Source: Neodiprion pinetum (taxonomy: Eukaryota; Arthropoda; Insecta; Hymenoptera; Diprionidae). From it: a stretch of 64,000 bases of DNA. The DNA lies in the NCBI RefSeq assembly GCF_021155775.2, contig NC_060235.2, positions 8,231,193 to 8,295,192 of the forward strand, read 5' to 3'. Position 1 is the stretch's first letter. Every line of letters starts with the position of its first letter. The notes beneath the pieces are model-generated. The model searched no databases. It had not been told where the DNA came from and worked only from the letters and a program-made list of their open reading frames with translations. The translations under genes were made by a program, and so were the position numbers. This document shows positions 1-12,240 of the stretch, piece after piece.

Positions 1-1463
1 TGGCAAACAAAAGCAATAAATAATTGGTATAACAGAATAGATAATAGAATGTCACAGGATTATAAATTTTTAATAAAAAGTCTTGATTTAGCGTGTCCCT
101 TTCTCTCCGATTGTTTGAAATGTGATTTGTGCCTGAGCTTGCGCTGGTAACCGTGGTGAGCAGGGCAAAAATTTCGATTCAAATTAATGCAGGAAGTCCC
201 GGCGTGGGTAGTTACGAGACTTCGAACTGGGGGGAGCACAAACGGATTGACATGGCGGCGGGGAGCGGCATGCAAACACTCCGTAAATAGAATATAATTT
301 ACTAGAAGCACGGGTGCGCTAAAAACACCGTATTTACACCGAATCACCCCTTTCGTACCCATCAATCTTTTCGCTGGACTCCCGTGACCCTCCGTTCCCC
401 TGCCAGCTGGTCATTTCAATCCAAATGATTCAAGGCCTGTCCTTGCTGCACGGATTTGTTTTCAACGTTCGGCTCCGCTTGCGTGGATTACGCGGGAAGC
501 AGGATGATGGAACAATACTACTGTAAGAAAGATATATCGGCGCTGTTACCGTCGCTGCGTGAAAGAATTCAGGGGTCGTTATGGAAACCGTGGGGAAAAC
601 CCAAAACACCAACGATTCCGAAGAAATTTGATAGAGCTTCGTGGAAATTTACAGGATGTTTTTTTTTTTTTTTTAATCCAATGGAAATAACTAAACTCGA
701 AGGAAAATCTGGCTAGCCATTCTTGGAATTTCGTAGAAGTCAAAAAAAAAAACCATGCATGTCCCGTAGAGATATCCGGTACGAAAAGACATGGAATCCT
801 AAACAAATACCAAAACTCCGCTGAATTTTCATTGAAGTTACCAAAACCCCGTGGATACTCCACGTTATAAATTTAAATTGGTGAACATTCACTGATTCGC
901 AATTACCTGGATACTTCTGGAAAAAACCAGTGCGTATAATAAACCGACGATTCAGTGACTTTTCACTATTATTTTACCGGTGACCAGTGCTTATACACTA
1001 GATTTTTTCCATGACGAATACTTAAAACTGATTCGTATTTGTAAAGCATAGAAGTATCATATGAAAATTCACGTGAAAAACTGCGTAAAATAATCTCAAA
1101 ACATCACTGAATCCCTACAGAAAATTCTAATCCTAATCCGTCACTGAATTTCCCAAGAAAATGTTATACTAAATACTTCTGTAGAAATAAAGTTAAACAA
1201 GAAGTTGTCACGCAAAATGAACACGGATTAAAAGCTTGGTACATAACTAGTCTTAAAACGCCTGATCTTGCCAATCGAATGTCGTAAATATTATTATTTA
1301 TTTTTGTCCTGGCTAGTTGACTGCGAGTTTTTTATATGCATCTAATCTACAGAAATAATCTTCGTGTCATACAATGATTGAAAATTTTCAGCAACTGGAG
1401 AAAGGCCAGGATTAAATTCACAGCAACATGTTGCAACTTGCTGAAATGCGCTATTACGTTATT
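1..1463. other. Gene-free AT-rich stretch
   Basis: No recognisable gene or RNA. The stretch holds a 16-base T run (659-674), shorter A runs, and several TCACTGA/CACTGAAT words between about 885 and 1155. Open frames on both strands are 101 codons or shorter, overlap one another and match nothing I recognise. It ends at the TA flank of the 1.25 kb repeat. Confidence 0.6.
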
Positions 1464-1465
1464 TA

Positions 1466-2716
1466 TACGGAGGGAAAGGATTATTTTAGTCAAGTAATAT
1501 TTGTTTGATTCAACGAACATATACTTACTTATTTTAACAAAATACTTTTGTCGGATGAAATACTTGTGACAGCTTAATATAGAATTGAATCGAGCCTTTG
1601 AACGATTATGCTGATTATCAATTTATTCCAGACAACACGATGCGAATTCCTTGCGATAATGTGAATTTTGCATCAAGAAAATGCGTGATTAAAATGACTG
1701 TAAATTTGATTGAACGCACCTCAATCGTTTTGTTTTACAAATGTGATGATGTTGTATCGAAACAAATTCCAGCTTGTTTCAATTCATGTTTAGTTGAGTG
1801 AAAAATTCAATCGTTGAAACAGGTAATGAATTTTGTTGTTATAAAAATCGTTTGCATTAACTGAACATTAGAGTTATTCAGGCGCACAAAACGTATTCTT
1901 CGAATGACATCATTTATAATTCTGTTGACTGATAATTTGCGCAATTCAATCAGATATCTACTGTGTACAACGCGATAACTTATTGTTGTAGGTGTAGCAG
2001 TATAAATTGAAATGTGTCAATACTTATTATTTATTTGTAGTCAATATCAATTTTGATAACTCGATACTTGATATTGTAGTATCTACGTTTGTTAGAGATC
2101 CAAACGACAAATTTAACTCGCGCTTTCCGTATTTCAATATCTAGCCGACTGCCCGGCTTTATAACTATCTTTGAAGCTACTTTCATAATGAGAAAGTTCC
2201 CCACCTAGTGGCTGTTTGTAGTACTAGTATACCGATGTTCACGATGAATATATTTTCTACTTCTTTTAAAACAGGAGGTGTTTCTTTTATCTCGTCAACA
2301 AATTGGTACGATTGCTTCAACCAGTTACACCAAACAAACTCCGATTAGATCAACAAGGTATGGCATTCGATCGATGTTATTTTTTTGTTGGCTAGATACA
2401 TCTTATTTAAAGTACCCGATTGTTTCTTTCGAAAAACATGCAACTTGGAGGAACGATACGTAAACTTCAAATGAAATGATATTTGGTTAACTCAATTTCG
2501 GAAACACATCACAAGGTTCACTCGAATCAATACTTCATTCTTCATACTTTTGCTGAGTCAAGAAATTCGCTTGACCAAACCGTTTTGAGCAACTCACTTA
2601 ATCGAAATTTTTCAATCGAAGTCATCGTATTTGGAACAAACAAGGGATACTAGATCTAAGTGAAGCGACTTCAACAAAATCTGTCTTCCTCCTTCGAGAA
2701 TTCCTTCCCCTCCGTG
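1466..2716 (+). mobile_element. 1.25 kb TIR element, copy 1
   Basis: This is the first of two direct copies of the same sequence; the other is at 25384-26636. The left end reads TACGGAGGGAAAGGATTATT and the right end, reverse-complemented, reads CACGGAGGGGAAGGAATTCT. The copy therefore has imperfect terminal inverted repeats of roughly 20-25 bp, flanked by TA on both sides (1464-1465 and 2717-2718). The two copies align along their full length with many point changes and small indels, for example an extra stretch near 1545-1565 in this copy. Internal open frames are short (up to 67 codons), so it looks non-autonomous. A TA target site suggests mobilisation by a Tc1/mariner-type transposase, but these ends are not a family I can name. 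Confidence 0.75.
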
Positions 2717-2718
2717 TA

Positions 2719-4519
2719 GCCGTTAGTCCGACATTTTCGAGAGAGAAATTGGAATGTGCCATTCCTCATCAGTCAGCGAGTCATTCGGAGTATAGCGCAA
2801 TGTGCAGGCAGGTATTAATCAAGCATGTTTTGGTGAGCGAGCATACCCGACAGATATAGTTTCTTTTTTCAACTAATGGCCTCTTCCAGCTGTACCGCAA
2901 TATCGCGTTACCTGTACAGCTCGACGCCGTTATATTTTAGCTACTGCCTCATGGGCTACACGTTTCCGGAAATTCCGGCGTGTTTATATCGGCCGGGATC
3001 CCAGCATTTTTAACCCCTCAACCGAACGGATGAATTTTTTAATGCCTGGGGCTGGAAGCGGCTCAGTTTGAAATTCGAGGCTGAATATAATACCATCCTG
3101 TACATTGTTGCTCCCTCATATAATTAACGCTACGCAGCGCATGTAGTTATATCGAGCCAAGTTGTGAGCTCGTGTACATCGTACCCCGTATTCACTTAGG
3201 CCATCAGGTAATGAAATTTTTCCGCTCAACTCCGGATAGCGATCTATATTTTTATTTTATGCAATTTAAACTTAATTGCCACTCTTTATCGTTGAAAAAT
3301 TAGTTTATGAAAGACATAACGTGTATTTGTACTGTGCAAAGTTGCAGGTCAACAAACAATTTTCCGAACCTTCATTTCAATTTCTAGTTTATCCGTTTCC
3401 CTGGTCAGAAACAAGCAGAAGTACGATGTCTAGGTGTGATCGTGCAAAATTAGAAGAAAATTAACAATGTCGACGAGTATTTCAAGTGATTCGGAAAATT
3501 TTTTGACAGTGCTGGGCAAGTAGGATTGAAGTTGAAATTTGGAAGTATTCCTCTTGATAATCCTCTATGATTGACGTTGATCCAGATTGGAGTTAGATTA
3601 CGTAATAACTCGGATCAAATTCAATTCGAAGGTAGCTTAGGAAAATTCAGATCACAAATTGAGCAATGATAGTGGATAAGCTCCAAATCCGTCAGTTGAA
3701 AATTGTAACTCGGCAAAACAGAATTCTACAAACTTGAAACAAAAAAAAAGTGATTCAAACTCTTGATCATTTAATTTAGTAATTGAAAGCACCGACAGCA
3801 GCGCTTGCAGTACTTGGACTAAATTATTTATACATTTCCGTATTTTATACGATACATTTTTTTCTCAAATCATTTTTCCACTTTAACAACGCCTTCCAGA
3901 ATGAAGCCGCGAAAAAAGAGAATCAGATTCACCATCAAAGTGTCTTTTATGCGAAAATGTATTTTTAAATTACGGTTAATAATATTCAACATAAACTCCA
4001 CGATCACTCTTACCCGAAGTTAGAAGATTTTAAAAAATATGGTAACGTTTTGGGATCCATTTCACGTTCTTCTCTCCACGATCAAATGAACCGCACGCAG
4101 TCAAGTGCACACACACGTGTGTTCCGAGGTGCTTACTGAAAGCTGTGTGGGTTATGGTTCCATATCCGGGAGTTTCTACATCACACTCTGAGTTTTTTCC
4201 GTCAACGTAGCGTACTTTTTGCGCCTCTGAAAAGCAGCCGAGTGTGGGATCCGGGGTTTACAAGACAAGGCTGGCCCACAGAGGCGGTGTAGGACATGTT
4301 CGAGTATAATGACCCTCTAACCTCATTATCCGGAAGCGTTGAACGAAACGCTACCAAGAGATCCACACATACCCAATTCTTCCGTCACTCTTCATATACT
4401 GTACATACAGAAAAACTGCTTCAGTGACTAGAATCATGTATGCTCTAACGCAAGGCATTATAAATCGCAATGATAGAATCAAAGATGCTCGATGATGATC
4501 GTCATATTATTCTTACCTT
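2719..4519. other. Gene-free stretch
   Basis: Nothing recognisable. There are isolated open frames of about 60 codons only. A GC-richer patch near 2880-3070 and a CACACACACGTGTGT word near 4111-4125 are the only departures from AT-rich background. Confidence 0.55.
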
Positions 4520-4521
4520 TA

Positions 4522-4648
4522 TAGAGAGCGTCCATAAATTATGTCGTCAGTTTTAAGAGGGTGTCTGTAAGCCTGACAGAAAATGACAAAAGGGGAAAAG
4601 GGTTAAAAACCCTCAAAATTCAATGACGTAAGTTATGAACGTTCCCTG
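4522..4648. mobile_element. MITE of about 127 bp with CATAAATTA-type ends
   Basis: The left end runs TAGAGAGCGTCCATAAATTA and the right end, reverse-complemented, CAGGGAACGTTCATAACTTA. Similarity continues through GTC(G/A)T and TTTT-GAGGGT, giving about 40 bp of imperfect inverted repeat. Both ends are flanked by TA (4520-4521 and 4649-4650), and the outer bases CTT/AAG also mirror each other. No coding capacity is visible. Ends of the type CATAAATTACGTC are, from general knowledge, common in arthropod miniature elements; the class is inferred. Confidence 0.7.
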
Positions 4649-4852
4649 TAAAGCAGTGGAGAGTACTTGATGTTCTAGGTCATCAACGAAGTGAACAAGT
4701 GTCTGTTGATAATTTATAAGCTTTGGTACGACTTTAGTTACTCTAATAATAAGCCACTGTCAGTACCTGAGTATAAGTATTGATACTCGCGATTTCGAAA
4801 GTAATATAAAACCATTTCATGATATGAAAACCAAATAAAAACTTATGGAATG

Positions 4853-4994
4853 TGGGGATCGATTCTGTAATTTCACTTTTCACAATTTCCACCATCCAAG
4901 CATTTTGATTAGTTAACTAAACTTTGCAAACCAATCAGAATGCTTGAACGGTGGAAAAATGTGAAAAGTGAATTTACAGAATCGATCCTCGGTT
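4853..4994. mobile_element. Near-perfect palindromic (foldback) element of about 140 bp
   Basis: The left arm starts GGGATCGATTCTGTAATTTC. The right arm, reverse-complemented, starts AGGATCGATTCTGTAAATTC. Pairing continues through CACTTTTCACA, TTTCCACC, CAAGCATT and CTGATT to a central loop of roughly 20 bases. The whole unit would fold into one hairpin of about 60 bp. It has no coding frame and no clear target duplication. A hairpin MITE is the likeliest reading; a processed hairpin RNA is possible but unsupported. Confidence 0.7.
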
Positions 4995-7755
4995 GTAACG
5001 TGCCTAATAAACATGTTGAATACTTCAGCTGAAGATTCTCCGTGGCAAGATCTCATAAATACGTAACCGGCCGTTAAGTTGCGATGAATTTTTCATCAAG
5101 GAGCAACAAGTATTTCTTACGCTGTAGTAAATTTTTCTCATATTGCGAGAATGGCTTCTTGAAACCTGAAGTGCCAATTTCGTACCGTTGGATGATCAAA
5201 TTGAAAAGTACATGCTGAAAAGCTCAGTTAATTGGAATGGGAAATGCCGGCATACGTGAGAAACGTATGGAAATGAATAAATATACCGATTCGAAATTAG
5301 ACTGCTCGATTTTTCACACGCATAAATTGGTGATTGAGAAATGAGAAAAGTAAATGCTTGAATCGAATCTTTACTGAAGATTATTACTACAATTTTCGGT
5401 CTTTCGTTGTCGCTACAGCCGAGTTACTCAAAGAAACAACTAGCCTGGTCATAAGAAATAGTCAGTTTCTAACATTGAAAATTATATTGCTTAATTTTTG
5501 TAAGAAAATATTTCCACTTTGTCTGTAATACTTTTAATTTGCGTTCGATTCCGTCAAAGTGAGCCAATATATTTTGCGTACGAAGAGAAAAATAATAACG
5601 AGTTGTAAAATTGCGGAGCATGGTTTTCGTTTAATTGTTGCGAGTGAAATTCGATGAGACGAACTTTTTCGACGATATACGCAAATTGAATTTTCAGGTC
5701 ATCCAATTACATGTAAATCATAAAGTGTGTTTTCAAAAGAGTTGTCGGTGTCAAAGCAATTACCTGCACCATTCAACCAGAGAAATATTCCGAACATTCA
5801 CCATTTCGTTGAATCAACTCGAGTCACAAGAATCATTGCCTTGAATTTCCCCCACCAAACCTACCGATATAACGACATAGAGGGCCTGCACTGTACTTCC
5901 GGGTTGAAAGGGCACGAAGGCGTCGGTCAATAGGATCAATAGTTAGCCGTGAGATTCGAGAGAGCCGTGCCTCGTCTTGAGGGGGTGATTCCGGATGAAA
6001 ATGGTGGATGAAAACTTTTTGAAACCTTGAACTTTTCGAGGCTTTGAATGTTATTGAAATATTAAACAGCTCGCGGGTATCGGCACAAGGGCATAAAGTG
6101 CGAGGAGAGGGTTGATGGCATATGAAAAAGGTGAGCTAAAACCGGGGGCGTGTCACATATCGCGTTGCTCAAGTGTCCACCGGCGCCTATCGCATATGGA
6201 AAAGTTGGCGTGTTTCCTCCCCCTGTCACACGCGTATATCAATATACAATTCGGTGACGGATTGAGCCGCGACGTGACGGAACGTCGAGCTTCGACGTTC
6301 GGATTACCAGACTCGCATCCTTCTCACGTTGGCCAGGCTAACCCGGAGCCCCATTACCAACGATGGGCTCAGCCGCACCCCCCGGCTTCTTTCCAAGCTT
6401 TTAAGAACTTTTATACCGCCAGGGCTAGACCGTTGGGACTTGGGAAGGTGAGATCAAAGATAGCAGGCCACCATTGCGCTCGTGTTCCTCCTGCATCCGT
6501 ACTTCGGAGGCAATCTACTATCCATTTCATAACTCGTCTCTTCCTTACATTTTGAACTCTGATATCAAGTAACTGGAAACTATCTTAAAAGCTGACGTTC
6601 TTCATGCACAGTCGATGTTCCAAGTTCTCCCATTTCTCACCCCTGTGAAAATATGAACCGAAATACGGCGAGTGGTGATCGTGATGAGAATGTGGCTGCA
6701 GATTCCCATACCTTGGTATTGCCTTCGAAAGGGTCTCTATTGGCTCAAGAATTTCAATAGCGGATGGCTACTTTATCCGGAATGTCTGATGGGTTGGGTG
6801 CATGATTGCATTTCAATCCGATTTGTGTCAGAATTGTTGACGGAATCAATTTTCCGATCTGATGTTACAGAGAATCAAATCAACCACTCCTGACTGCTTT
6901 ATCATACATTGTTGTGCAATGTTTTTTAATAGGTTTCCAGTGGATCACTATTTTTTTGGTATCGAATCTCAAACAAGCCTTATTTCTACGGAAATTTTAT
7001 GTGGCTGTGATCAATGTATGGCTTCTTTCTCCTGTCACTTGCGACTCTAGTCATTGACACATAAAATTTACTAAGAAAGGAAACTCGTTCTAGTTTTGAT
7101 TTCGAAAAAATAGTGAGCCATTGAGAACCCATTAATTAACGACTGTACCCGTATCAATTTCTGATGTAGAAAATCGAATAAAAAATGTAAGCAGAAAAAA
7201 AAAGTAGGTAGAAAGTTTTGTAAGAATTGCATTTATACCTCTTTCTCTAATCGATGCGAATTAATTTCGTTGATAGAGGACAGAGTGGAAAAACACACGC
7301 TCGTACTTTTTCATATTTCATATTGGATCGATACCTTACATCATAAATATACAGCATGCAACGCAGACTAGATAAGAAAGTGTAATTACGGTATGGACTG
7401 GTTATAAAGAGGAAGTTTGAATCAGATATCTTTATATGTTAGCGATAATCGATTAGCATCATAATTTATCGAAACGAATAATAAGGAAAAAATGACTCAG
7501 GGAGAGTATAAAGTAAAAGCGCGAAAGCAATCGCCGTTTCTGATAGTCGGCTGACCGCGGAAAAACCGCGTAAATATTTTAATTACCTCTATTTTCTATC
7601 AGCTGATTCTCATTTTAATTCAGCTCTGAATAAAGAAAGAATATTCACAGCTGACAAACACTTGTTCATCTAGGCTTGCGTTCATCATGTCAGTTTATGT
7701 GAAATATTAGAGAAGCCTGCAGGGAAACCACCTGCGACGAGGGATTTCATTTCGT
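4995..7755. other. Gene-free stretch with a GC-richer patch
   Basis: No gene recognised. The patch at about 5870-6540 is richer in GC and carries an open frame of 147 codons on the plus strand (6112-6555). Its translation has no domain, signal peptide or family I recognise and no codon pattern that sets it apart, so I do not call it. The remainder is AT-rich. Confidence 0.5.
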
Positions 7756-7759
7756 CTTA

Positions 7760-8180
7760 CACTCAGAAACAAATTTCGTCGCAATGACCGAAATTTCATC
7801 CTGGCAACGAAATTTTAGGGCTAATATACATCCAACCAAACACTATTTTAACACAAATACAAAGTTTAGTTGATCTTATAGTGCGCATAAAAAAAAAATG
7901 TTTCAGTAGTGTCTGAGAAAAGGTCCGGCACCACAATTCCATAGATTCTGTTGCGGTTGCGAAATCAGATCTGTACAATAAAATCATTTTGTAAAGATTG
8001 AAAAATGATTGTTTAGTTGTTGTAACTAAAAAAATCATTGTTTTATTGTAATCAATGCTACATGAATTAGGTGGCAGATCAAACAACGACAAAGAAATTT
8101 GCCATCGTAATTTGGCGTGTTGATTTAATGGTATTAGACCACGAATGATTTAGTTCTGCTGATTATACTAGACAGATGCT
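7760..8180 (+). repeat. Three-copy dispersed repeat, copy A (truncated)
   Basis: Sequence from AAATTTCGTCGCAATGACC through ATGGTATTAGACCACGAATG to AGACAGATGC matches 57215-57560 on the same strand and 44290-44640 on the opposite strand. Shared landmarks include ATAGATTCTGTTG, ACAACGACAAAGAAAT and GGTATTAGACC. After about 8180 this copy departs from the other two, so it lacks the distal half seen in copies B and C. No coding frame is shared between copies. It is probably a non-autonomous transposon or a fragment of a larger one; terminal structure was not resolved. Confidence 0.7.
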
Positions 8181-8229
8181 TGGAGCCCATGTAATGTGAC
8201 GTTTTGATTATTCTTGCTTTCGTTATGAT

Positions 8230-11200
8230 GAAAGAAATATGAGAACAGAATAGGCGATCAATTTAACTTTTATCTAATATTGTTGATTCGATGCGAAGTT
8301 ACATGAAAATTATTCACGATGATCAAAGATGGTTGTCGATGCCTTCCTCGTGGTGACTGACGCTCGTCAATTAAACGTTGGTCTTACATCTTCTGTGTAG
8401 TATCAAACGTCAACGAGCTTCTTCAATTTCATTTTCGTAGTTAATTGTTTATTATTGTTGAACTGGACCGGATGTTACGATGGAATTTTTAAGAGTTGAT
8501 ATAAATACTTCGTTCGGTTTGGACTGTTTTCTCGAAATTTAGAATTTAAACAGGTTTAAATGTCTGCTGTCACGTGCAGATCAACTGAAGTTAATTTGGT
8601 TTGAAATTCACAACAGTTAAGTTATATCATAGGTTTTTCAACAGATTACATATAATTTGGTTAGGTTAAAGTGTTTAATGTAGAATAATCTAGACGAATT
8701 TTATCTTCATGCTCGTCTTCTCAAGAGTATTCAAGTCATCGTTTCCGCTAATTGTATTCTACCTTTGGCTGCGTACACTTACTAGTCCAATTAGTCTTAC
8801 AATTAGTCTTACTTACCCGCCTTATTTGAACTATAACTTCTCGTCACAGAATTCAATATTTTCTCTGATTGCAAATATCTTGACACGCCAGTCAATTCCT
8901 TGTTCATCCCGTAATCAATTCAATTGGCATCGTGTAGTTACAGCGGAGCTTTAACATTGCATGGACTGAGGTTAGCTGTGAAGTAGATACAAACCAAGTA
9001 CTGACCTGGGTTGCGTCGCGTTGTCGAACTGTGACAAGGGCACAGCGAGAAGAGTGACGGGGTATATGGGTATCGATTTCACGTTAAACGAAACATTTGC
9101 GGGTTGCCTGAGCTAGGGAAATGGAAAAGAGGAAATAAAGAAACACTTAATCAGAGAGGTTAGATGAAAATGAAGACTTGAAGAGAGTACTTCGAGCGGC
9201 CATTTCGGAATAGATCCCAAGTCCCGAGATCTGGTTTCGCTCCTCGCTTCTTCATCTTTCTTATTCTCTTTATCTCCGGCTCGTCCTCGGTTCCTTGCCA
9301 CCCTCCTCCGGACTCGGGAATTCGAAAAGCAATCGACAGTAAAGGCATTCTAATGGGGTCGTACGATAAAATAACTCGGGCTCACCTACTCGACTTCTTT
9401 TTCATCCTATTGCGATGGTCACTGTTCAACGTGGCGAACCGTATATTGAGGTCGCAAAATATCACGAGTGATCAAACGATCACGAGTCATCGCTGAAAAC
9501 GGCCGGAGATGAAATGATCATGCGAATTCTCTGCACCGAGTAAGTGTACCTGAGAGCACCGTTTAAGAAGAGAAGTCTTGAAGCAAATTTGAAACATAAA
9601 TTGTATACTGGGTCTAATTTAAGAACAATATAACAAAGCTGACGAAGTGCGTTTGGATTTGTTTCGGGCGTCTTGTGCAGGATTGTGGTTACTGGAGTAG
9701 GGTCACTGGAATAATGGGTTCACCCTTGTTTCTGCGGTGTGTTACAGATATTTGGGTAGGTACATAGTTCGTCTACCCGCGTGAGATGGGATAAGCCTGG
9801 TACACGTAGACTCTAGTTTGTTGGTTTATGTCCCGCTATAGTTTTGCAGGGTAGATCATGCTGGGATGGGACCTCTTTGCACGGGTTTCTGAACTCCCCG
9901 ATACCCAGTTGCTGAAATCACGGAGTGAACGGTGCACCATGACGAGAGCTACACAGTGGGAAGAGCTCAGAAGTTATATGCCGCAGAAGCCTTGGAAGTG
10001 CCATGAAACCACTTTTCTGAAAGTTAAAGCGCTCTGCACTTATGCGTAATTTACTTTCCAGTCGAATTTTAACAAAATCGATTCAGCGATCCGTCTGTTA
10101 TTCTACCTACGAAGAAATTTAGGACCGATACTGTATGAAACTGAATGATCCATTCATTCATCGTTCCATAATTAGAGATGGGAATGGGCTGGAAAGCTTA
10201 TTGGAAGGACGAGAACGGTATATGGCTTTGAATTTATATCCAAATAATTGGATTAATGTCTCAGCTAGAATTTTGTCTAAAAAAACTGGTGCGTATCTTA
10301 TGATATGATTGAAAAATATGTATGAAAAACACTGAAATGGTATTCAAAGAGCAGAAATTTGTATTCCAAGGTTCAAAGAACTTTTGGAGAATGTGGTAGT
10401 TACGAATTATCGAAATTTTGAACCTTAGCCGTTTTGAACCCGGATATTTAAGACGTTGGACGGACTTACTGGACGACGGTCGAAAGGTGTGTCATCTGTG
10501 ACATCGCAAGTAGAGGATTTGTTGTTGCAGGTACGGAATGAAATTTCTTCAGATCGCTTTGACCGATGACCGAATAGCTGTTCGACAAAGAACAAGCGTT
10601 CCTTTTGAAGATTGCAAAAAATGCCTCCTTTCATTCTCTCGTTTGTTTTCTTTTTCTTTTTCTTTTTTCGTCTTTTGAGAAAGCAGCGTGAGGTTGTATT
10701 CTCTTGCGCCAGCGGAAGCGTCGCCTTGACGGCCCTCCACCTTTGTAGCGGTCAACGGAGTCGACTCGGAAATCGATCATTCGCATGGCTGCTCATTTAA
10801 ATAAATTTCGTTTTTCCTTTACCGCATCGGAGATGCGATCCCTCGGCTACGATCCGCGGAGTTTGAGGCGCCGGAGTTCCTCCCGTACGAGATACACATA
10901 CACACACACACTGTTCACCGACAAAAGTCAACGAAAAGAAGCGACGAAGCCGGAGGTGAATGTGGAGATGTGGATGTGGCCGTCGATATGGACGGCCGCT
11001 GGGACCATTCGACAGTATGAGAGATAGCCGGCTCTGCTTTATGCGCCGTTCGTGAAGGGAATGCAGTGTTCTCGTATATCCGAACACTAGCTGCACTCTT
11101 TGGCAGCTACGCGGTGTTCAAATTACAAGCATAGCTCGATCCCACGGTGCTCGGTTAAGAAGACTAGCAACAATTTGCCTCGCGCGAATGACAGTGATTA

Positions 11201-12195
11201 ATCTTGTTGGAAAATTCCCGAAGCGAGATCGAGTTCACCCTCTCAGGGAAGATCGAATATTTGCCGTAGTTTGAAGACATGCCACGATGTATGATGGCGA
11301 AACTTCCGAGAGCCGATGGAACCATCGAACGTGAATATAACATGCGGGTGTGGAAAGGTGGTGGTTAGACAAGCACGAAGTTGTTCCTACACCAGGTGAC
11401 ATCCTGAATTTCTTATACGTACCCGGAAACGAAAATCACGTACGTATATGTATAAGGAAAATTGTAGTGCTAAATTGGTGTTTGACTTGCTGATGGCGCA
11501 AAGCCGCTGGACCATGAAGAAACGCCGGGATCAATTTACTACCGGAATGTTATATCAGTCAAGGAATTGGAAATCTTTCCGAGCAAACACTCGACTCGGT
11601 AAAGTTGTTCGAATTACTTCTAAATTCAAATGAAAAATCCAGACTTGGTATTGACTCGGTACCGCCACGACTACACCTGCACCATTTCTGAGAGACGAAC
11701 GGTTCGTGTAATATCACGGTTGGCCTCTTCAATCCGAAGGGCGTCGGTATATCCCGCAAAGGAAAACGCAGTGAGCTTTATGTGGTGCAATTTCGGGCTA
11801 CCCGAACAACCCGGTGGCCACTGGGTAGATAGAATGCGCATTCAGAAAAGCTCGCGGAGACGGTGCGGAGCGAAGAAACAAAAGTGCATGCATGTTGGCT
11901 GCAGAGGGGCTCCCGTTACACAGATGGAATGCCAATTCGCCGTGGCGACGCGGCTGCGGGTTCCGTCGCGGTTTGCAAGTGCCGACAAAAGATACTCCTT
12001 TGTTTTGCGATTGAATCGGCGATTCGATCTCTCCGCCAAGCGATATCGCACCCCGGCATGGCGACCCGTTCCGCATGCCGAAGACTAACGGCCGTCGGCA
12101 TTCCCTTATCGACGAAACGTACGATCGCAGCTGAATGCGCTTTTAGTTACTCGGATAGCTTGGTCCGAGGGAGGGGAAAATTCGGATTAAAAATA
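8230..12195. other. Gene-free stretch with low-complexity islands
   Basis: No gene recognised. It holds a T/C-rich run near 10630-10670, a short CA repeat (CACACACACA near 10900) and GC-rich patches at 10680-11080 and 11790-12170 with overlapping open frames on both strands (the second is listed separately). Everything else is ordinary AT-rich DNA. Confidence 0.5.
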
Positions 12196-12240
12196 TCTCA
12201 GCAGGCCCTGATCAGGTTGAAATTAGATGTGCCTTGTTAA
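11630..12240 (+). other. GC-rich patch with overlapping open frames, coding status unknown
   Basis: Two plus-strand frames (152 codons at 11630-12088 and 125 codons at 11863-12240) and three minus-strand frames of 61-92 codons overlap here. Long frames on both strands at once usually mean that GC-rich sequence is poor in stop codons rather than that a protein is made. The translations are arginine- and cysteine-rich and show no domain I recognise. The patch could be an exon, a promoter-proximal region or neither. It directly precedes the TGATCAGG-word field. Confidence 0.15.

Noticed and set aside
6112..6555. 147-codon open frame, plus strand
   Set aside because: No domain or family recognised. 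It lies in a GC-richer patch where long chance frames are expected, and another strand or frame is not clearly worse.
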